A DNA stretch of 64,000 nucleotides, from contig NZ_QTUB01000001.1 in assembly GCF_003386665.1 (NCBI RefSeq), forward strand, positions 1,550,001 through 1,614,000, given 5' to 3'. The stretch's first letter is position 1, and each line of letters opens with the position of its first letter. A program made the position numbers and the translations under genes. The notes under the pieces were generated by a model that saw only the letters and a program-made list of their open reading frames with translations, was not told the origin of the DNA and searched no databases. This document shows positions 1 to 10,603 of this stretch, piece by piece. Source of the stretch: Xenorhabdus cabanillasii (GTDB lineage Bacteria > Pseudomonadota > Gammaproteobacteria > Enterobacterales > Enterobacteriaceae).

Positions 1-1120
1 CATCCCAGCGTTCTAAACCTTCTGGTAATAGGGTGTGGTTGGTATAAGCGAAGGTCTGCCCGGTAATGGCCCATGCTGTATCCCAATCCAATTGGTGCTT
101 ATCAATCAGAAGGCGCATCATCTCAGGAATGGCAATGGTTGGGTGAGTATCATTGAGCTGGATAACTTCGTATTGCGGTAACTCTTGTATTTTGCGGCCA
201 GCTTGTTGATGACGGCGTAGAATATCAGCTACAGCACAGGCGCACTGGAAATATTGCTGCATCAGGCGAAGACGTTTTCCGGCCTGATGATTATCATTCG
301 GATAGAGGACTTTGGTCAGGCTGGTGGCTTCAATGCCTTGTTGCTCAGCATGCAGGTATTGCCCATCATTAAACAGTGATAAATCAAAGGGGTTATCGTG
401 AGTTGCCAGCCATAGACGCAGGGGTTGTATAACACCATTATCATAACCAATCACAGGTAGATCCCATGCTTCTCCTGTCAGCGTAAAATCAGGTAGCCAG
501 GTTTCACGACCGTTTGCTGTTGTGACAATTTCACCGCCGAAACCGACATTAACTTTCAACTGTATATTGTGGTAAAACCACGGATAGGTATTGCGTTCCC
601 AATCATCAGGAGCTTCAGTTTGTAGCCCCTGTTCGAAAGATTGCCGGAACAGACCATATTGGTAATTGAGTCCGTAGCCGATTGCCGGTTGCTTAAGGGT
701 TGCCATCGAATCAAGAAAACAGGCTGCCAGACGCCCTAATCCACCATTACCCAAGGCAGGGTCAACTTCTTCTTCCAGCACATCACTTAATACCACACCA
801 TATTCGGCTAAATAAGTCTGAACATCATCATACCAGCCAAGGTTAAGCAAATTGTTAGCAGTCAGACGGCCGATCAGAAATTCCATCGAAATGTAGTTTA
901 CGTGCCGTTGAATGCCTTTTGAGCTATAGGCGGGATTTGGATTATCAATTTGATGATTACTGTTTTGGCGATAAGTAGGCAGTAATTCCAAAAGAGTGGC
1001 ACTGATAGCTTGCCACCACTGATGTGCTGTCATTTCCTGTGCTGAATCGAGGCCAAAGCGCTGCCACTGACGGGTAAGTGCAGCCTGGAATACGGCTTTA
1101 TCGAGTTTGGGCTGTTTCAT
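1..1120 (-). CDS. malP: Maltodextrin/glycogen phosphorylase, N-terminal part (runs off the left edge)
   Basis: Reading the minus strand from the ATG at 1118-1120 gives about 373 codons of a GT35 phosphorylase (it opens [15 protein letters not shown]), open at the window edge. The N-terminal domain is clear, including segments such as [16 protein letters not shown] and [18 protein letters not shown], which line the family's active site. The enzyme releases glucose-1-phosphate from maltodextrins using PLP; the PLP lysine lies in the missing C-terminal half. It is transcribed away from malT, and the shared intergenic region carries MalT-box hexamers, so MalT-dependent activation is expected as in other enterobacteria. 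In those genomes malQ follows, here outside the window. MalP is preferred over GlgP because of the malT neighbour. Confidence 0.93.
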   Translation of the reverse strand, partial: MKQPKLDKAVFQAALTRQWQRFGLDSAQEMTAHQWWQAISATLLELLPTYRQNSNHQIDNPNPAYSSKGIQRHVNYISMEFLIGRLTANNLLNLGWYDDVQTYLAEYGVVLSDVLEEEVDPALGNGGLGRLAACFLDSMATLKQPAIGYGLNYQYGLFRQSFEQGLQTEAPDDWERNTYPWFYHNIQLKVNVGFGGEIVTTANGRETWLPDFTLTGEAWDLPVIGYDNGVIQPLRLWLATHDNPFDLSLFNDGQYLHAEQQGIEATSLTKVLYPNDNHQAGKRLRLMQQYFQCACAVADILRRHQQAGRKIQELPQYEVIQLNDTHPTIAIPEMMRLLIDKHQLDWDTAWAITGQTFAYTNHTLLPEGLERWD

Positions 1121-1127
1121 GGAGTCT

Positions 1128-1221
1128 TCATCCTGCGGAAAATGTAGAGATTATTTAGCCTGATATGCTGAAGGCTCAGTAGGCAAGACACATCATCCTG
1201 TAAGGATATTCGCGGGGATGA
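1128..1221. promoter_or_regulatory. MalT-box cluster between malP and malT
   Basis: The MalT-box core GGATGA occurs on the minus strand at 1193-1198 and 1128-1133, and on the plus strand at 1216-1221 within GGGGATGAG. MalT binds such asymmetric hexamers in the malPQ promoters of enterobacteria. The hexamers are seen directly; regulation of malP is inferred. The copy at 1128-1133 is very close to the malP start and may be chance. Confidence 0.6.
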
Positions 1222-1466
1222 GTATCGGGGCGTAGCTATTTTTTCGGATGCTTTCGCAATTCTATCGGGAATCAGAAACGTTTCAGATAAAGAATGTGAC
1301 AAGGTGCAACTTAACACAATGAAATCAATCAACCTAATTGCAAAAGTCGGGCGTTTCTCTAAATTTGGTTGTTCATTAGCAAATATTACTGATTTTGATT
1401 GCTTAATAACATCGAAACAAGGTTTCAGGAATCAGTTTTACTCATTATTTGTGAGGGGAGGAAATA

Positions 1467-4181
1467 ATGCTTATCCCGTCGAAACTCAGTCGCCCCCTTC
1501 GCCTCAATAATATGGTTATGCGTGAGCGCCTGTTAAAACAGCTTAATGAAGCACAGAATTATCGATTGGTGCTGATAACCAGTCCGGCAGGGTATGGTAA
1601 AACCACGTTAATGTCACAATGGGCTGCCGGACAGGAAAATTTGGGGTGGTATTCTCTGGATGATAGCGATAATCAGCCGGAGCGTTTTGCCAGCTATCTG
1701 ATTGCTGCTGTCCAACAGGCGACTCAGGGGCATTGTGTTAAAAGTGAAGTACTAGCGCAAAAACATCAATATGCCAATTTATCTGCGCTGTTTGCACAAT
1801 TGTTTATTGAACTGAATAAATGGAAACATCCATTGTTTCTGGTGATCGATGATTATCATCTGATAGTGAATAAGCTTATCCATGAAGCCATGCGTTTTTT
1901 TCTACGCCATCAGCCGGAAAACCTGACGTTGATTATCCTTTCCCGCCACTTGCCGTCATTGGGCGTTGCCAACTTACGTGTGCGCGAGCAATTGTTGGAA
2001 TTCGACAGTCAACAGTTAGCTTTTAACTATCAGGAAGCTCAGCAATTTTTTGATAAACGGCTGGCCAGACCATTAGAGGCTGATCATTGCAGACAGCTAT
2101 GTCATGACGTGGGAGGATGGGCGACGGCATTGCAGCTAATTGCTCTCTCCGCGCGTCAGGCAGGTAATACAACAGAAATGTCGGCAAAACGTCTCTCAGG
2201 AATTAATTCTTGCCATTTGTCAGATTATCTTGTGGACGAAGTTTTAAACCGCGTTGATCAGGAAACACGAGAGTTTTTGTTGCGTAGTTCTATTCTGCGT
2301 TCGATGAATGATGGATTGATTGTCTGTCTGACAAGGATGGAAAATGGTCAGCAACGCCTTGAAGATATTGAACGTCAGGGGCTGTTTATCCAGCGCATGG
2401 ATGATTCTGGAGAATGGTTTTGTTTTCATCCTTTGTTTGCTTCGTTCCTTCGCCAACGTTGCCAGTGGGAAATGGCGGCGGATTTACCGAAATTGCATCG
2501 TGCGGCGGCAGAAGGCTGGTTGATGCAGGGGTATCCGGGAGAAGCGATTCATCATGCTTTGGCGACAGCAGATACGAAGTTGTTATGTGATATTTTGCTG
2601 CAACATGCATGGGAGTTGTTTAACCACAGCCAGTTATCACTGCTGGAAGAGTGCATGAATGCTTTGCCACATGAGCAGCTATTGGAAAATCCGCGTTTGG
2701 TGCTGTTACAGGCGTGGCTGGCGCAGAGTCAGTATCGGCATTATGAGGTCAATGCGTTATTGAATCAGGCAGAGCAATCTTTGGAGCAAAAAGAGATAAA
2801 GGTTGAGGCTGAATTACTGGGAGAGTTTGACGCATTGCGTGCTCAGGTTGCGATTAATGACGGCAGACCGGATGATGCCGATTTACTGGCTGAAAAAGCG
2901 TTGGCAAGTCTGCTGCCTGATAATGAATATGGCCGTATTGTCGCGATGTCAGTGAAAGGAGAGGTACTACACTGTAAAGGGGAGTTGTCCCGTGCATTAA
3001 CGTTGATGAAGCAGACAGAGCAGCTTGCCCGCCGCTGCCATGTTTACCACTATGCTTTATGGGCATTATTGCAGCAAAGTGAAATTTTACTGGCCCAGGG
3101 ATATTTGCAGGCCGCCTATGAAACTCAAAATCACGCTTTTGACTTGATCCGTGAACAGCATTTGGAACAGTTACCCATGCACGAGTTTCTGCTGCGTATT
3201 CGTTCACAGCTTTTGTGGTGTTGGGCGCGTATTGATGAATCGGAGGAATCGGCACGTCGTGGTTTAGATGTGTTGTCTAACTTTCAGCCTCAGCAGCAAT
3301 TACAGTGCCTGACTCAACTGGCGAAATGCTCTTTGATTCGTGGAGATATTGATAATGCCCGCCGTCATTTATCCCGGTGTGAGAATCTGCTCAATAATGG
3401 GCATTATCATCGTGACTGGCGAACGAACACTGATAAATTGCGGGTCATTATCTGGCAACATCTGGAGGATAATGTTTCAGCGGCACAATGGCTGGTTCAG
3501 GCAGAAAAACCTGAAAGTTTCAGTAACCATTTCAACCAGAATCAGTGGCGTAATATTGCCCGTGCTCAGATCTTGCTTGGTCAGTATGAAGAAGCAGAAA
3601 CCATTTTGGAAACGCTGAATGAATGTGCTTTAAAGCTGGAACTGGTAAGCGATCTGAATCGCAATTTGTTGTTATGTAATTTACTTTACTGGCAGCTTGA
3701 GCGTAAGGCTGAAGCACAACAAGTGCTGATGGAAGCCTTGCATTTGGCTAATCGCACGGGGTTTATCAGTCATTTTGTGCTTGAAGGTGAGTTAATGGCT
3801 CAGCAATTGCGCCAGCTCATTCAACTCAATATCTTGCCTGAATTTGAACAACATCGGGCGCAGCGTATCCTGCGGGAAATCAATCGCCAGAATCGGCATA
3901 AATTTGCTCACTTTGATGAAACTTTTGTTGAGCAGCTTCTTACTCATCCTGATGTCCCTGAACTTATTCGTAATAGTCCATTAACTCAACGTGAATGGCA
4001 GGTATTGGGGTTAATTTATTCTGGTTACAGTAACGAGCAGATTGCTGTTGAACTGGAAGTGGCAGCGACGACAATTAAAACTCATATCCGCAATCTGTAT
4101 CAGAAAATGGGTATTACCCATCGTCAGGAAGCTATTCAGCAAGCGCAGTATTTAATGCAAATGATGGGATTAGGAGTCTGA
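1467..4181 (+). CDS. malT: MalT, ATP- and maltotriose-dependent transcriptional activator of the maltose regulon
   Basis: This is a full-length 904-residue MalT (the E. coli protein is 901). It begins [15 protein letters not shown], the family's usual N terminus, preceded by a GGGAGG ribosome-binding site. Domains in order: a STAND-type NTPase with Walker [10 protein letters not shown] near residue 39, a winged-helix linker, a long helical-repeat sensor region binding maltotriose, and a C-terminal LuxR-type HTH ([22 protein letters not shown] onward, roughly 835-900). It binds ATP and maltotriose, oligomerises, and activates mal promoters such as the one facing it in front of malP. The sequence is intact. 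A TGTGA half-site near 1295 could be the remnant of CRP control but is too weak to call. Confidence 0.97.
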   Translation: MLIPSKLSRPLRLNNMVMRERLLKQLNEAQNYRLVLITSPAGYGKTTLMSQWAAGQENLGWYSLDDSDNQPERFASYLIAAVQQATQGHCVKSEVLAQKHQYANLSALFAQLFIELNKWKHPLFLVIDDYHLIVNKLIHEAMRFFLRHQPENLTLIILSRHLPSLGVANLRVREQLLEFDSQQLAFNYQEAQQFFDKRLARPLEADHCRQLCHDVGGWATALQLIALSARQAGNTTEMSAKRLSGINSCHLSDYLVDEVLNRVDQETREFLLRSSILRSMNDGLIVCLTRMENGQQRLEDIERQGLFIQRMDDSGEWFCFHPLFASFLRQRCQWEMAADLPKLHRAAAEGWLMQGYPGEAIHHALATADTKLLCDILLQHAWELFNHSQLSLLEECMNALPHEQLLENPRLVLLQAWLAQSQYRHYEVNALLNQAEQSLEQKEIKVEAELLGEFDALRAQVAINDGRPDDADLLAEKALASLLPDNEYGRIVAMSVKGEVLHCKGELSRALTLMKQTEQLARRCHVYHYALWALLQQSEILLAQGYLQAAYETQNHAFDLIREQHLEQLPMHEFLLRIRSQLLWCWARIDESEESARRGLDVLSNFQPQQQLQCLTQLAKCSLIRGDIDNARRHLSRCENLLNNGHYHRDWRTNTDKLRVIIWQHLEDNVSAAQWLVQAEKPESFSNHFNQNQWRNIARAQILLGQYEEAETILETLNECALKLELVSDLNRNLLLCNLLYWQLERKAEAQQVLMEALHLANRTGFISHFVLEGELMAQQLRQLIQLNILPEFEQHRAQRILREINRQNRHKFAHFDETFVEQLLTHPDVPELIRNSPLTQREWQVLGLIYSGYSNEQIAVELEVAATTIKTHIRNLYQKMGITHRQEAIQQAQYLMQMMGLGV

Positions 4182-4386
4182 TAATTTTTTCCAGATGTGA
4201 CTTTACAGATAAGAACATAAATATGAAGAAATAAAATTATAACTTAAAAATATAAAATAATTTTTAAAACTATTTAATATTTTTTATGGGCTTTTTGTGA
4301 TCGACATTACATTTGAAAGAGGTCTAATCTTATTCTCCATAGTTGATATGTTTTTTGTTAAATAGAACTAATGATGGAGAGTGATT

Positions 4387-5661
4387 ATGGAAAATAACTA
4401 TCACCTTAAAGAGAGTCACCTTAAAGAGAATCATCTTGAAGAAATGCTTTCTCGTTATGTCGGTCATGGCCCGTATTTGGTCATTGATGGTGAAAAATAT
4501 ATTGATGCAGCATCGGGAACGTTTAATTTGCCGCTTGGTTACACCAATCACAGGATTGCCGAAAAATTAAAGCAGCAGATTGATAGATGCACGCATTTGA
4601 GTTCTGCTTATACACGAGAAATGTCGCAGTATATTTTGAGTAAGTTGGTTAAACATACCCCCAAAGGTATAGACAGTATATGGTTACGGGATGTTTCTGG
4701 CTCTGGTGCGGTGGAGTGTGCCATTCGTATTGCTCAAAAAGCGACAGGACGTTCTGGTATTGTTTCTTTCTTTCTTGCTCATCATGGTCAGTCCCTTGCT
4801 ACCGCGCAGGTTTCTGGCAATGCGTTCCGGCTTAAAAATTTTCATATCAATATCGAAGGTTCCATAAAAATTCCAGCTCCGGGTAGTGTCATGGCTGAAC
4901 CCCTAGATGAAGCAACACAGTATATCGATCTGGAGCAGTTCATTCAGTTGGGCTCAAGCGACAATATCGCATGTCTGATTATTGAACCGATTCAGGGGAA
5001 TGGCGGGAATATTGTTTTCCCCGTGGAGTTCTATCGCAAGATCCGGGAAATTTGCCACCAGCATGGCATTATTATTATCGCAGATGAAGTTCAGACAGGA
5101 TTTGGGCGTACTGGTACTTTCTTCGCTTCTACAGGTTATGCCAAAGAACTGGAGCCAGATATTATCGTTTTTGCCAAAGGTGCAGGCGGCATTGGTATCC
5201 CAACCGGCGGTGTGCTTATGCGTAGTTCATTGGATATATTGGAATCATTCGAGCATTCAAGCACTTCTGGTGCTAATCCGTTGTCTTTGGTCGCGCTTAA
5301 CGAAGTCATTGATATTATTGAAGATGAACATATCTTAGAAAATGTGCGTCAGAACGAAACCTTCCTGCGTAACGGGTTGCTGGATTTACAACATAAGTAT
5401 CCTGAAATCACCGGAGTCAGGGGCATTGGTTATATGTTTGGTTTTGATACGCCAAGTCCAGAGTTTGCAGCAAGGGTGATTGCGGTTGCCAACCACCATA
5501 AACTTATTCTGCGTGGTTCCCGGTATGGTAAGGGGCGGGCACTCAAGGTACGTCCTCCTTTGATTTGTACACAAGTGCACCTGAACGAAATCCTCCATAA
5601 ATTGGATCTGACTTTTGCTGAGCTGACGGTTTCTGCTCAGGGACACAGGGAGGTTGCATAA
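4387..5661 (+). CDS. Class III PLP-dependent aminotransferase, first gene of a putative amino-polyol/iminosugar operon
   Basis: The product has 424 residues from the ATG at 4387, which sits 7 bases after a GGAG; an in-frame GTG at 4381 is less well placed. Fold-type I class III features are clear: the cofactor-contacting Asp in IIADEVQTGFGRTG (about D233) and the Schiff-base lysine in FAKGAGGIGIPTGGV (about K264). It opens an operon with a Zn dehydrogenase (junction 5661/5661), a HAD phosphatase, an MFS transporter and a DUF1349 protein. Class III enzymes aminate ketones or aldehydes, and the neighbours suggest a sugar-phosphate or polyol substrate, much like GabT1 of deoxynojirimycin clusters. 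That role is inferred; another omega-amino donor specificity remains possible. It is absent from this position in E. coli. Confidence 0.85.
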   Translation: MENNYHLKESHLKENHLEEMLSRYVGHGPYLVIDGEKYIDAASGTFNLPLGYTNHRIAEKLKQQIDRCTHLSSAYTREMSQYILSKLVKHTPKGIDSIWLRDVSGSGAVECAIRIAQKATGRSGIVSFFLAHHGQSLATAQVSGNAFRLKNFHINIEGSIKIPAPGSVMAEPLDEATQYIDLEQFIQLGSSDNIACLIIEPIQGNGGNIVFPVEFYRKIREICHQHGIIIIADEVQTGFGRTGTFFASTGYAKELEPDIIVFAKGAGGIGIPTGGVLMRSSLDILESFEHSSTSGANPLSLVALNEVIDIIEDEHILENVRQNETFLRNGLLDLQHKYPEITGVRGIGYMFGFDTPSPEFAARVIAVANHHKLILRGSRYGKGRALKVRPPLICTQVHLNEILHKLDLTFAELTVSAQGHREVA

Positions 5662-6722
5662 TGAAAGCGCTTAAATTTAATCAAGTATGGGATATTCAAG
5701 TCCAGGACGTTGAGCCGTTGCACTGTATTGAACCGGATGATGTGGTGGTGAATATCGCTGTATGTGGGATATGCGGAACTGATGTAGGTATTATCACTGG
5801 TTCTTACCCTGTTGCAGTACCGGGAACAACATTGGGCCATGAAACGACAGGTGTTGTGGCACAAGTGGGTAGTGGAGTGACGCATTTTCAAGTTGGTGAT
5901 CGTGTAGTCATTAACCCGACATACTCTTGCGGGTGTTGCAGAATGTGTCAGACAGGCAACCCAAATCATTGTGAGAAGAAAATGGGTACAGAAGCGGGTG
6001 TTTCCTATGATGGCGCATTTGCTGAGCAGTATTTGGCAAAAGAGGGTTCACTGATTAAATTGGAGCCTCATGTCAGTATGGAAGCAGCTTCATTGACAGA
6101 GCCATTAAGCTGTACGTTGACTGGTGTGGATAAATTGGGGATTACTCATACCAATATTCGTGCAGTAGTAGCAGGCGCAGGGCCGATGGGGATGCTGTAC
6201 CTTTGGGCATTGCATGAGCGAGGCGTTAAGGCGTTCATGATTGAGAAAAACCCGAATCGTATACAGTTTGCCCGCCAGAATTTACCTGCGGAATGCCGAT
6301 TATATACTGATTTTGATGAAGCGCTGACACAGGAATACGGTGATAAATCCGCATTGATAGACCTGTGTGTAGATACTACCGGGCAACTGACAGAGTATAT
6401 TTTCGGTCATTTGGCACCAGGAGGTAAGTTGTTGAATGTCGCTTTAAAAGACAAACATGCCAACCTTGATATCTTAAAAATTGCAGATAAAAGCCTTTCT
6501 GTGATTGGTTCTATTGATTCCCTGAACAACAGTTTTGAACGGGCTTACACCATGATCCGTGATGGCGTGATCCCAGCTGATCGCCTGATTAGTCATGTTT
6601 TTGATTTTGAAGATTATCAGCAGGCATTTCTTACTGTTGGTTGTGATATTGCAGGCAAGGCTCAAATACCGCTTAGCACGCCAAACTGTAAAGTGTTAAT
6701 TCGTGTGGCTGATTTGAAGTAA
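5661..6722 (+). CDS. Zinc-dependent medium-chain dehydrogenase (sorbitol/threonine dehydrogenase-like)
   Basis: A 353-residue MDR-superfamily dehydrogenase. Catalytic zinc ligands are visible: C35 in CGICGTD and H60-E61 in GHETTG. The structural zinc lobe has its cysteines at about 90, 93, 96 and 104. The Rossmann motif AGAGPMGML is followed by an acidic residue in FMIEKNPNR, which favours NAD over NADP. The start ATG is immediately adjacent to the aminotransferase stop, so the two are translationally linked. In the deoxynojirimycin pathway the GutB1 dehydrogenase oxidises the primary alcohol of an aminated hexitol; this protein could play that part. The substrate cannot be read from sequence, and L-threonine or polyol dehydrogenation are alternatives. 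Confidence 0.88.
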   Translation: MKALKFNQVWDIQVQDVEPLHCIEPDDVVVNIAVCGICGTDVGIITGSYPVAVPGTTLGHETTGVVAQVGSGVTHFQVGDRVVINPTYSCGCCRMCQTGNPNHCEKKMGTEAGVSYDGAFAEQYLAKEGSLIKLEPHVSMEAASLTEPLSCTLTGVDKLGITHTNIRAVVAGAGPMGMLYLWALHERGVKAFMIEKNPNRIQFARQNLPAECRLYTDFDEALTQEYGDKSALIDLCVDTTGQLTEYIFGHLAPGGKLLNVALKDKHANLDILKIADKSLSVIGSIDSLNNSFERAYTMIRDGVIPADRLISHVFDFEDYQQAFLTVGCDIAGKAQIPLSTPNCKVLIRVADLK

Positions 6723-6743
6723 TTGATAAGTATTGGAATAGTG

Positions 6744-7379
6744 ATGATGGATAAATTCAATGTCATTTTTGATATCGATGGGGTCATTGTTGATAGTGAA
6801 CAGCTACATTTTGATGTGCTGTGTGAACTGGCACCTGAACAGACACGCGATATTCAGCCGCAACAACTGATCGGCCTGAGTCTGGCAGAAACATTGAATG
6901 CGATTGGTGTTCCATCACAAGTACAGCAAAGCATTACCAACAGAATTATCTCGGTTTATCAAGATAAATTATCTCCACATTACCTGCGACCGGGCATTGC
7001 TGGCTTGATAACAGCCTTACAGCAAAATGGAATTGCTTTTGGTTTTGTTTCGACCGCTCCACGCAAAGTGTGTTTGGCCAATCTTGGGTTGTTGGGGCTG
7101 GCGGAAGAACCAGCGTTGATTTCTGGTGATGATGTTGAACAAACCAAGCCTTTTCCCGACCCCTATCTGGCTATGCTTAAATTGAAAAGAATGGAGGTCA
7201 GGCAGACTTTGGTCATTGAGGATACTGATTTGGGAATTATGGCAGCAAAGCAAGCGGGTATCCCACAGATATATGCCTGGCCTCATGCCTTGTCAGTAAT
7301 GGAACAGTACAAACAGGCAACGTGTGTTATTAAGAGGCTGGCAGATATTCCTCAATTTGCAGGGTTAATCTCAATATAA
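6744..7379 (+). CDS. HAD-superfamily phosphatase/phosphomutase (beta-PGM-like)
   Basis: About 211 residues. I chose the ATG at 6744 (6747 is also possible) because the upstream TTG at 6723 lacks a ribosome-binding site, while a GGA lies six bases before 6744. HAD motifs appear in order: FDIDGVIVDSE (motif I, nucleophile Asp), FVSTAP (II), KPFPDPYL (III) and VIEDTDLGIMAAKQAG (IV). The spacing between I and II fits a C1 cap, as in phosphoglycolate phosphatases and beta-phosphoglucomutases. In this operon it would supply the dephosphorylation step carried out by the inositol-monophosphatase-type YktC1 in Bacillus deoxynojirimycin loci. The reaction is inferred. Confidence 0.82.
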   Translation: MMDKFNVIFDIDGVIVDSEQLHFDVLCELAPEQTRDIQPQQLIGLSLAETLNAIGVPSQVQQSITNRIISVYQDKLSPHYLRPGIAGLITALQQNGIAFGFVSTAPRKVCLANLGLLGLAEEPALISGDDVEQTKPFPDPYLAMLKLKRMEVRQTLVIEDTDLGIMAAKQAGIPQIYAWPHALSVMEQYKQATCVIKRLADIPQFAGLISI

Positions 7380-7538
7380 TCCAAAAAGATTTTCAGTCAG
7401 TATAATTTGGGTTTTATATCCCATGCGAATGCCCTTTTCAAAAAATCGAGAAGGGTATTGTTTGAATAAGGTGATTTTTTTATCAGACTTGTGTATGTAA
7501 GACAACGTTGCATAAGCGGAAATTGATGGGGGAAGCGG

Positions 7539-8690
7539 ATGTCTGGGGAATATGGAATTTCTTTGGTTAAACAGCCTATTATGGCGACAAAAATCTCTTT
7601 TTTTATTGCAGGTTTCAGTATGGCGAGTTGGGCTCCTCTGATCCCATTAGTCAAAGAGCGACTATTCTTGGATGATGGTGCAATGGGGTTGCTGATGCTG
7701 GCATTTGGCATTGGTTCTTTCATTATGATGCCAGTCGCAGGAATGTTGTCCGCACGATTTGGTTGCCGGAAAGTTTTTGCCTTCTTCACGTTACTGGCAA
7801 TTTTGATGTTGCCGGGATTGAGTATCCTGCCTACTCCCGCAGTTCTGGCTTGTGCACTATTTCTATTTGGTGCAGGGATTGGGGCGATGGATGTTTCGGC
7901 CAATATCCACGCAGTTAATATTGAAAAAAGAGTACAGAGTCCTGTGATGTCAGGTTTTCATGCCCTGTTCAGTTTAGGGGGAATATCCGGGGCTGGTTCG
8001 GTGAGTTTGTTGTTGTTTATGGGAATATCCCCATTTTTAGTAATGGTCGCCGTGACATTATTGATTATCCTGTTGTTGTTTCCGGTATGGAATGGATTGC
8101 TGGATGATGCAGAAGCCGGAGATACTCCGTTTTTTGCTTTGCCGCGTGGTATTGTGATCCTGATAGGTTTTCTCTGCTTTGTTGTTTATCTGATGGAAGG
8201 TTCTATGCTGGATTGGAGTGGGATCTTATTAAGCAGTGTTCATAGCATGGATAGCCATCAGGCGGGACTGGGTTATACCCTGTTTGCCATTACCATGACA
8301 TGTGGTCGATTTTTCGGAGACAGGATGATTGCCGCCTATGGGTATCGGCAGGTTTTTTTGGCAAGCGCTATTTTGGCGACATCAGGGTTTGTCCTGATTT
8401 ATCTGGCATCCGGTGTAATTGCATTGGCAGTGGCATTCCTGATGATCGGCGCTGGTTTGTCCAATCTGGCTCCGATGTTTTTCACCGCATCGGGACGGCA
8501 AAAAGTGATGCCTGACTCTCTGGCTGTTTCTGCTGTTTCTACGATGGGATATTCAGGTATTCTGCTTGGGCCTGCGATTATTGGTGGTTTAGCCCATCAG
8601 ATAACATTGCACAGCGCGTTTGGTTGTATCGCTTTGTTATCTCTTTCATTATTGGCGGGATATTGGTTAATTGCACCCGACCGAAAATAA
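7539..8690 (+). CDS. MFS transporter, YbjJ-like
   Basis: A 383-residue polytopic protein with about 12 hydrophobic segments and an MFS loop-2/3 signature (PVAGMLSARFGCRKVFAFF). Its N terminus (FFIAGFSMASWAPLIPLVKERL) resembles the YbjJ/fucose-permease-like branch of MFS. The ATG at 7539 follows a GGGGGAAG ribosome-binding site. It lies 159 bp after the HAD gene, with an imperfect hairpin at about 7432-7472 between them, so expression may be attenuated or separately driven. Within a biosynthetic operon it most simply exports the product, but import of a sugar precursor is equally compatible. Confidence 0.85.
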   Translation: MSGEYGISLVKQPIMATKISFFIAGFSMASWAPLIPLVKERLFLDDGAMGLLMLAFGIGSFIMMPVAGMLSARFGCRKVFAFFTLLAILMLPGLSILPTPAVLACALFLFGAGIGAMDVSANIHAVNIEKRVQSPVMSGFHALFSLGGISGAGSVSLLLFMGISPFLVMVAVTLLIILLLFPVWNGLLDDAEAGDTPFFALPRGIVILIGFLCFVVYLMEGSMLDWSGILLSSVHSMDSHQAGLGYTLFAITMTCGRFFGDRMIAAYGYRQVFLASAILATSGFVLIYLASGVIALAVAFLMIGAGLSNLAPMFFTASGRQKVMPDSLAVSAVSTMGYSGILLGPAIIGGLAHQITLHSAFGCIALLSLSLLAGYWLIAPDRK

Positions 8691-8704
8691 CAGAGGAAAT
8701 ATTG

Positions 8705-9310
8705 ATGAATTTGTTGCACTGCCATTGGCTTAATGAACCCGTTTCGTGGAAGCATCAAGATGATGAATTGCATGTGGTGACTGATAATCAAACAGATTTT
8801 TGGCGTGATACATGGTACGGCTTCCAACGCCATAGTGGACATGTTTTTGGTGGTTATATAGAGGCTGCTTTTATCGAAGAAGGGTTCACTTTTCAGCTCT
8901 GCATTGAAGGGCGTTTTGAGCAGTTATACGATCAGGCCGGTATTATGTTGCTGGTGGATGAGCACCACTGGTTGAAAGCGGGTATTGAGCATTCTGATGG
9001 GCAGTCAACAATTGGCAGTGTACTGACCGCTCCTTGCTCTGATTGGGCAATGGGGGTTTTTCCGGGTGACCCTGATAGATTCTGGCTGCGTCTGACCTAT
9101 CAGGAGGGTGCCATCCGGTTGCAATATTCCACTGATGGTAAGCGATGGCCATTGTTGCGGTTATCTCCTTTTAATATCAGTAATCACATTGATCAGCAGG
9201 TATTTGTTGGGGCTATGTGTTGCTCACCAGAACGTGAAGGATTACAGGTGAAATTCTCTGAATTCAAACTGACGTCATCATTGAACAAAGCTCTGCATGA
9301 TTTGAGTTAG
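8705..9310 (+). CDS. DUF1349 family protein (concanavalin A-like fold)
   Basis: A 201-residue soluble protein. The start is the ATG at 8705 after GAGGAAAT; the frame is open further upstream but overlaps the transporter. Conserved DUF1349 features include WKHQDDELHVVTDNQTDFWRDTWYG-type beta strands near the N terminus, the YDQAGIMLLVDEHHWLKAG core and the WLRLTYQEG/LQYSTDGKRW strands. DUF1349 proteins adopt a jelly-roll, lectin/glucanase-like fold; yeast Ree1 is the best known relative. No catalytic residues are obvious. As last gene of the operon, carbohydrate binding or product handling is an attractive guess, but the molecular role is unknown. A strong terminator follows at 9424. Confidence 0.8.
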   Translation: MNLLHCHWLNEPVSWKHQDDELHVVTDNQTDFWRDTWYGFQRHSGHVFGGYIEAAFIEEGFTFQLCIEGRFEQLYDQAGIMLLVDEHHWLKAGIEHSDGQSTIGSVLTAPCSDWAMGVFPGDPDRFWLRLTYQEGAIRLQYSTDGKRWPLLRLSPFNISNHIDQQVFVGAMCCSPEREGLQVKFSEFKLTSSLNKALHDLS

Positions 9311-9423
9311 AGCCTATTCTATTGGTCTGTGTGTTTTGTGCACAGATTTTATTGAGATGATGGTTTGAATGATGGCAAACCGATCAGATGAAACGTCTTC
9401 TTTAAATAAAGAGTTAGATGATT

Positions 9424-9465
9424 ATCCCTCATCCAATGTGGATGAGGGATATCATTTTATTTTTT
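9424..9465 (+). terminator. Rho-independent terminator of the aminotransferase-DUF1349 operon
   Basis: A perfect 11-bp stem (ATCCCTCATCC / GGATGAGGGAT) with a 5-base loop is followed by a T-rich tract at 9454-9465. It lies between the convergent DUF1349 gene and thiH. Confidence 0.85.
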
Positions 9466-10603
9466 ATCCATGCCTGCCCAAATAACTGTCCCAATCCTTC
9501 CAAACTGGTTGTAATCCAGCTTTCACCAAAGCATCTGCAACCTGTTCAACGGAACGATGATCGTTTGGAGAGAACTGCTCCAGCTCGTGATGGTCATTAT
9601 CGACATAACCACCCGGTTGGGTTTTGGAACCGGCACTGACACTATTTATTGCCAGTGGTACGACGTGATCGCGGAAATACGGGGATTCACGAGTGGAGAG
9701 GGAAAGCTCTACATCTGGTGCCAGCAGGCGGAATGCACAGATCAGTTGTACCAGTTCGGCTTCATTCATCAGAGAAGCGGGTTCAATGCCACCAGCACAG
9801 GGACGCAGGCGTGGAAAAGAGATGGAATAGCCGCTTTTCCAGAATTTTTTTTGCAGGTAGAACAGATGCTCTGCCACCATGTAACAGTCTGTGCGCCAGT
9901 TATGGGATAAACCGATTAACGCGCCCAAACCGATTTTGTCGATACCTGCCCGTCCGAGTCGTTCAGGGGTTTCCAGTCGCCAATGGAAATCCTGTTTTTT
10001 CCCTTTGAGATGATGTAATTGATAACTCGGCTCATGATAAGTTTCTTGATAAACCAGTACGCCATCCAATCCCAGAGTTTTTAGTTCTGCATATTCCTCT
10101 TGTGTCAATGGTTGTACTTCCATTGTGACAGAGCTGAAATAACGGTGTATTAAGGGAAGATAGCGGCGAAAATAGTCTATGCCGACCTTTTTCTGATGTT
10201 CCCCGGTTACCAGCAGGATATGCTCATACCCTAGTTTTTTGATGGCCTGACATTCAGCTTCAATTTCCTGTTCATTGAGCGTTTTACGTTTGATGTGGTT
10301 ACTCATGGAAAAACCACAGTAAGTGCAGTCGTTGGCGCACAGGTTGGAAAGGTAAAGTGGGATGTAAAATCCCACGGTATTACCAAATCGCTGACGGGTT
10401 AATTGTTGTGCCCGCTGAGCCAAAGGTTCAAGGTAAGACCGCGCTGCGGGGGAGAGCAGTGCCATAAAATCATCCAATGTCAGATATTTGCTGTTCAGGG
10501 CATGTTCGACATCTTGTCTGGTTTTACTGTTGATACGCAGAGTGATGTCATCCCAATCTAACTGTTGCCAGCGTTGACGGAAGGTAGCTTCATTGCCTGT
10601 CAT
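9464..10603 (-). CDS. thiH: 2-iminoacetate synthase ThiH (tyrosine lyase)
   Basis: A 379-residue radical SAM enzyme. The CX3CX2C cluster motif is in [12 protein letters not shown], and the family opening ([18 protein letters not shown]) matches ThiH. It cleaves L-tyrosine to dehydroglycine (2-iminoacetate) and p-cresol, supplying the glycine-derived atoms of the thiazole ring. Its start overlaps the thiG stop by 4 bases (ATGA), giving translational coupling in the thiCEFSGH operon. The gene is full length with no anomalies. Confidence 0.95.
   Translation of the reverse strand: MTGNEATFRQRWQQLDWDDITLRINSKTRQDVEHALNSKYLTLDDFMALLSPAARSYLEPLAQRAQQLTRQRFGNTVGFYIPLYLSNLCANDCTYCGFSMSNHIKRKTLNEQEIEAECQAIKKLGYEHILLVTGEHQKKVGIDYFRRYLPLIHRYFSSVTMEVQPLTQEEYAELKTLGLDGVLVYQETYHEPSYQLHHLKGKKQDFHWRLETPERLGRAGIDKIGLGALIGLSHNWRTDCYMVAEHLFYLQKKFWKSGYSISFPRLRPCAGGIEPASLMNEAELVQLICAFRLLAPDVELSLSTRESPYFRDHVVPLAINSVSAGSKTQPGGYVDNDHHELEQFSPNDHRSVEQVADALVKAGLQPVWKDWDSYLGRHG

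Noticed and set aside
1295..1312. CRP site in front of malT
   Set aside because: TGTGACAAGGTGCAAC has one good half only.
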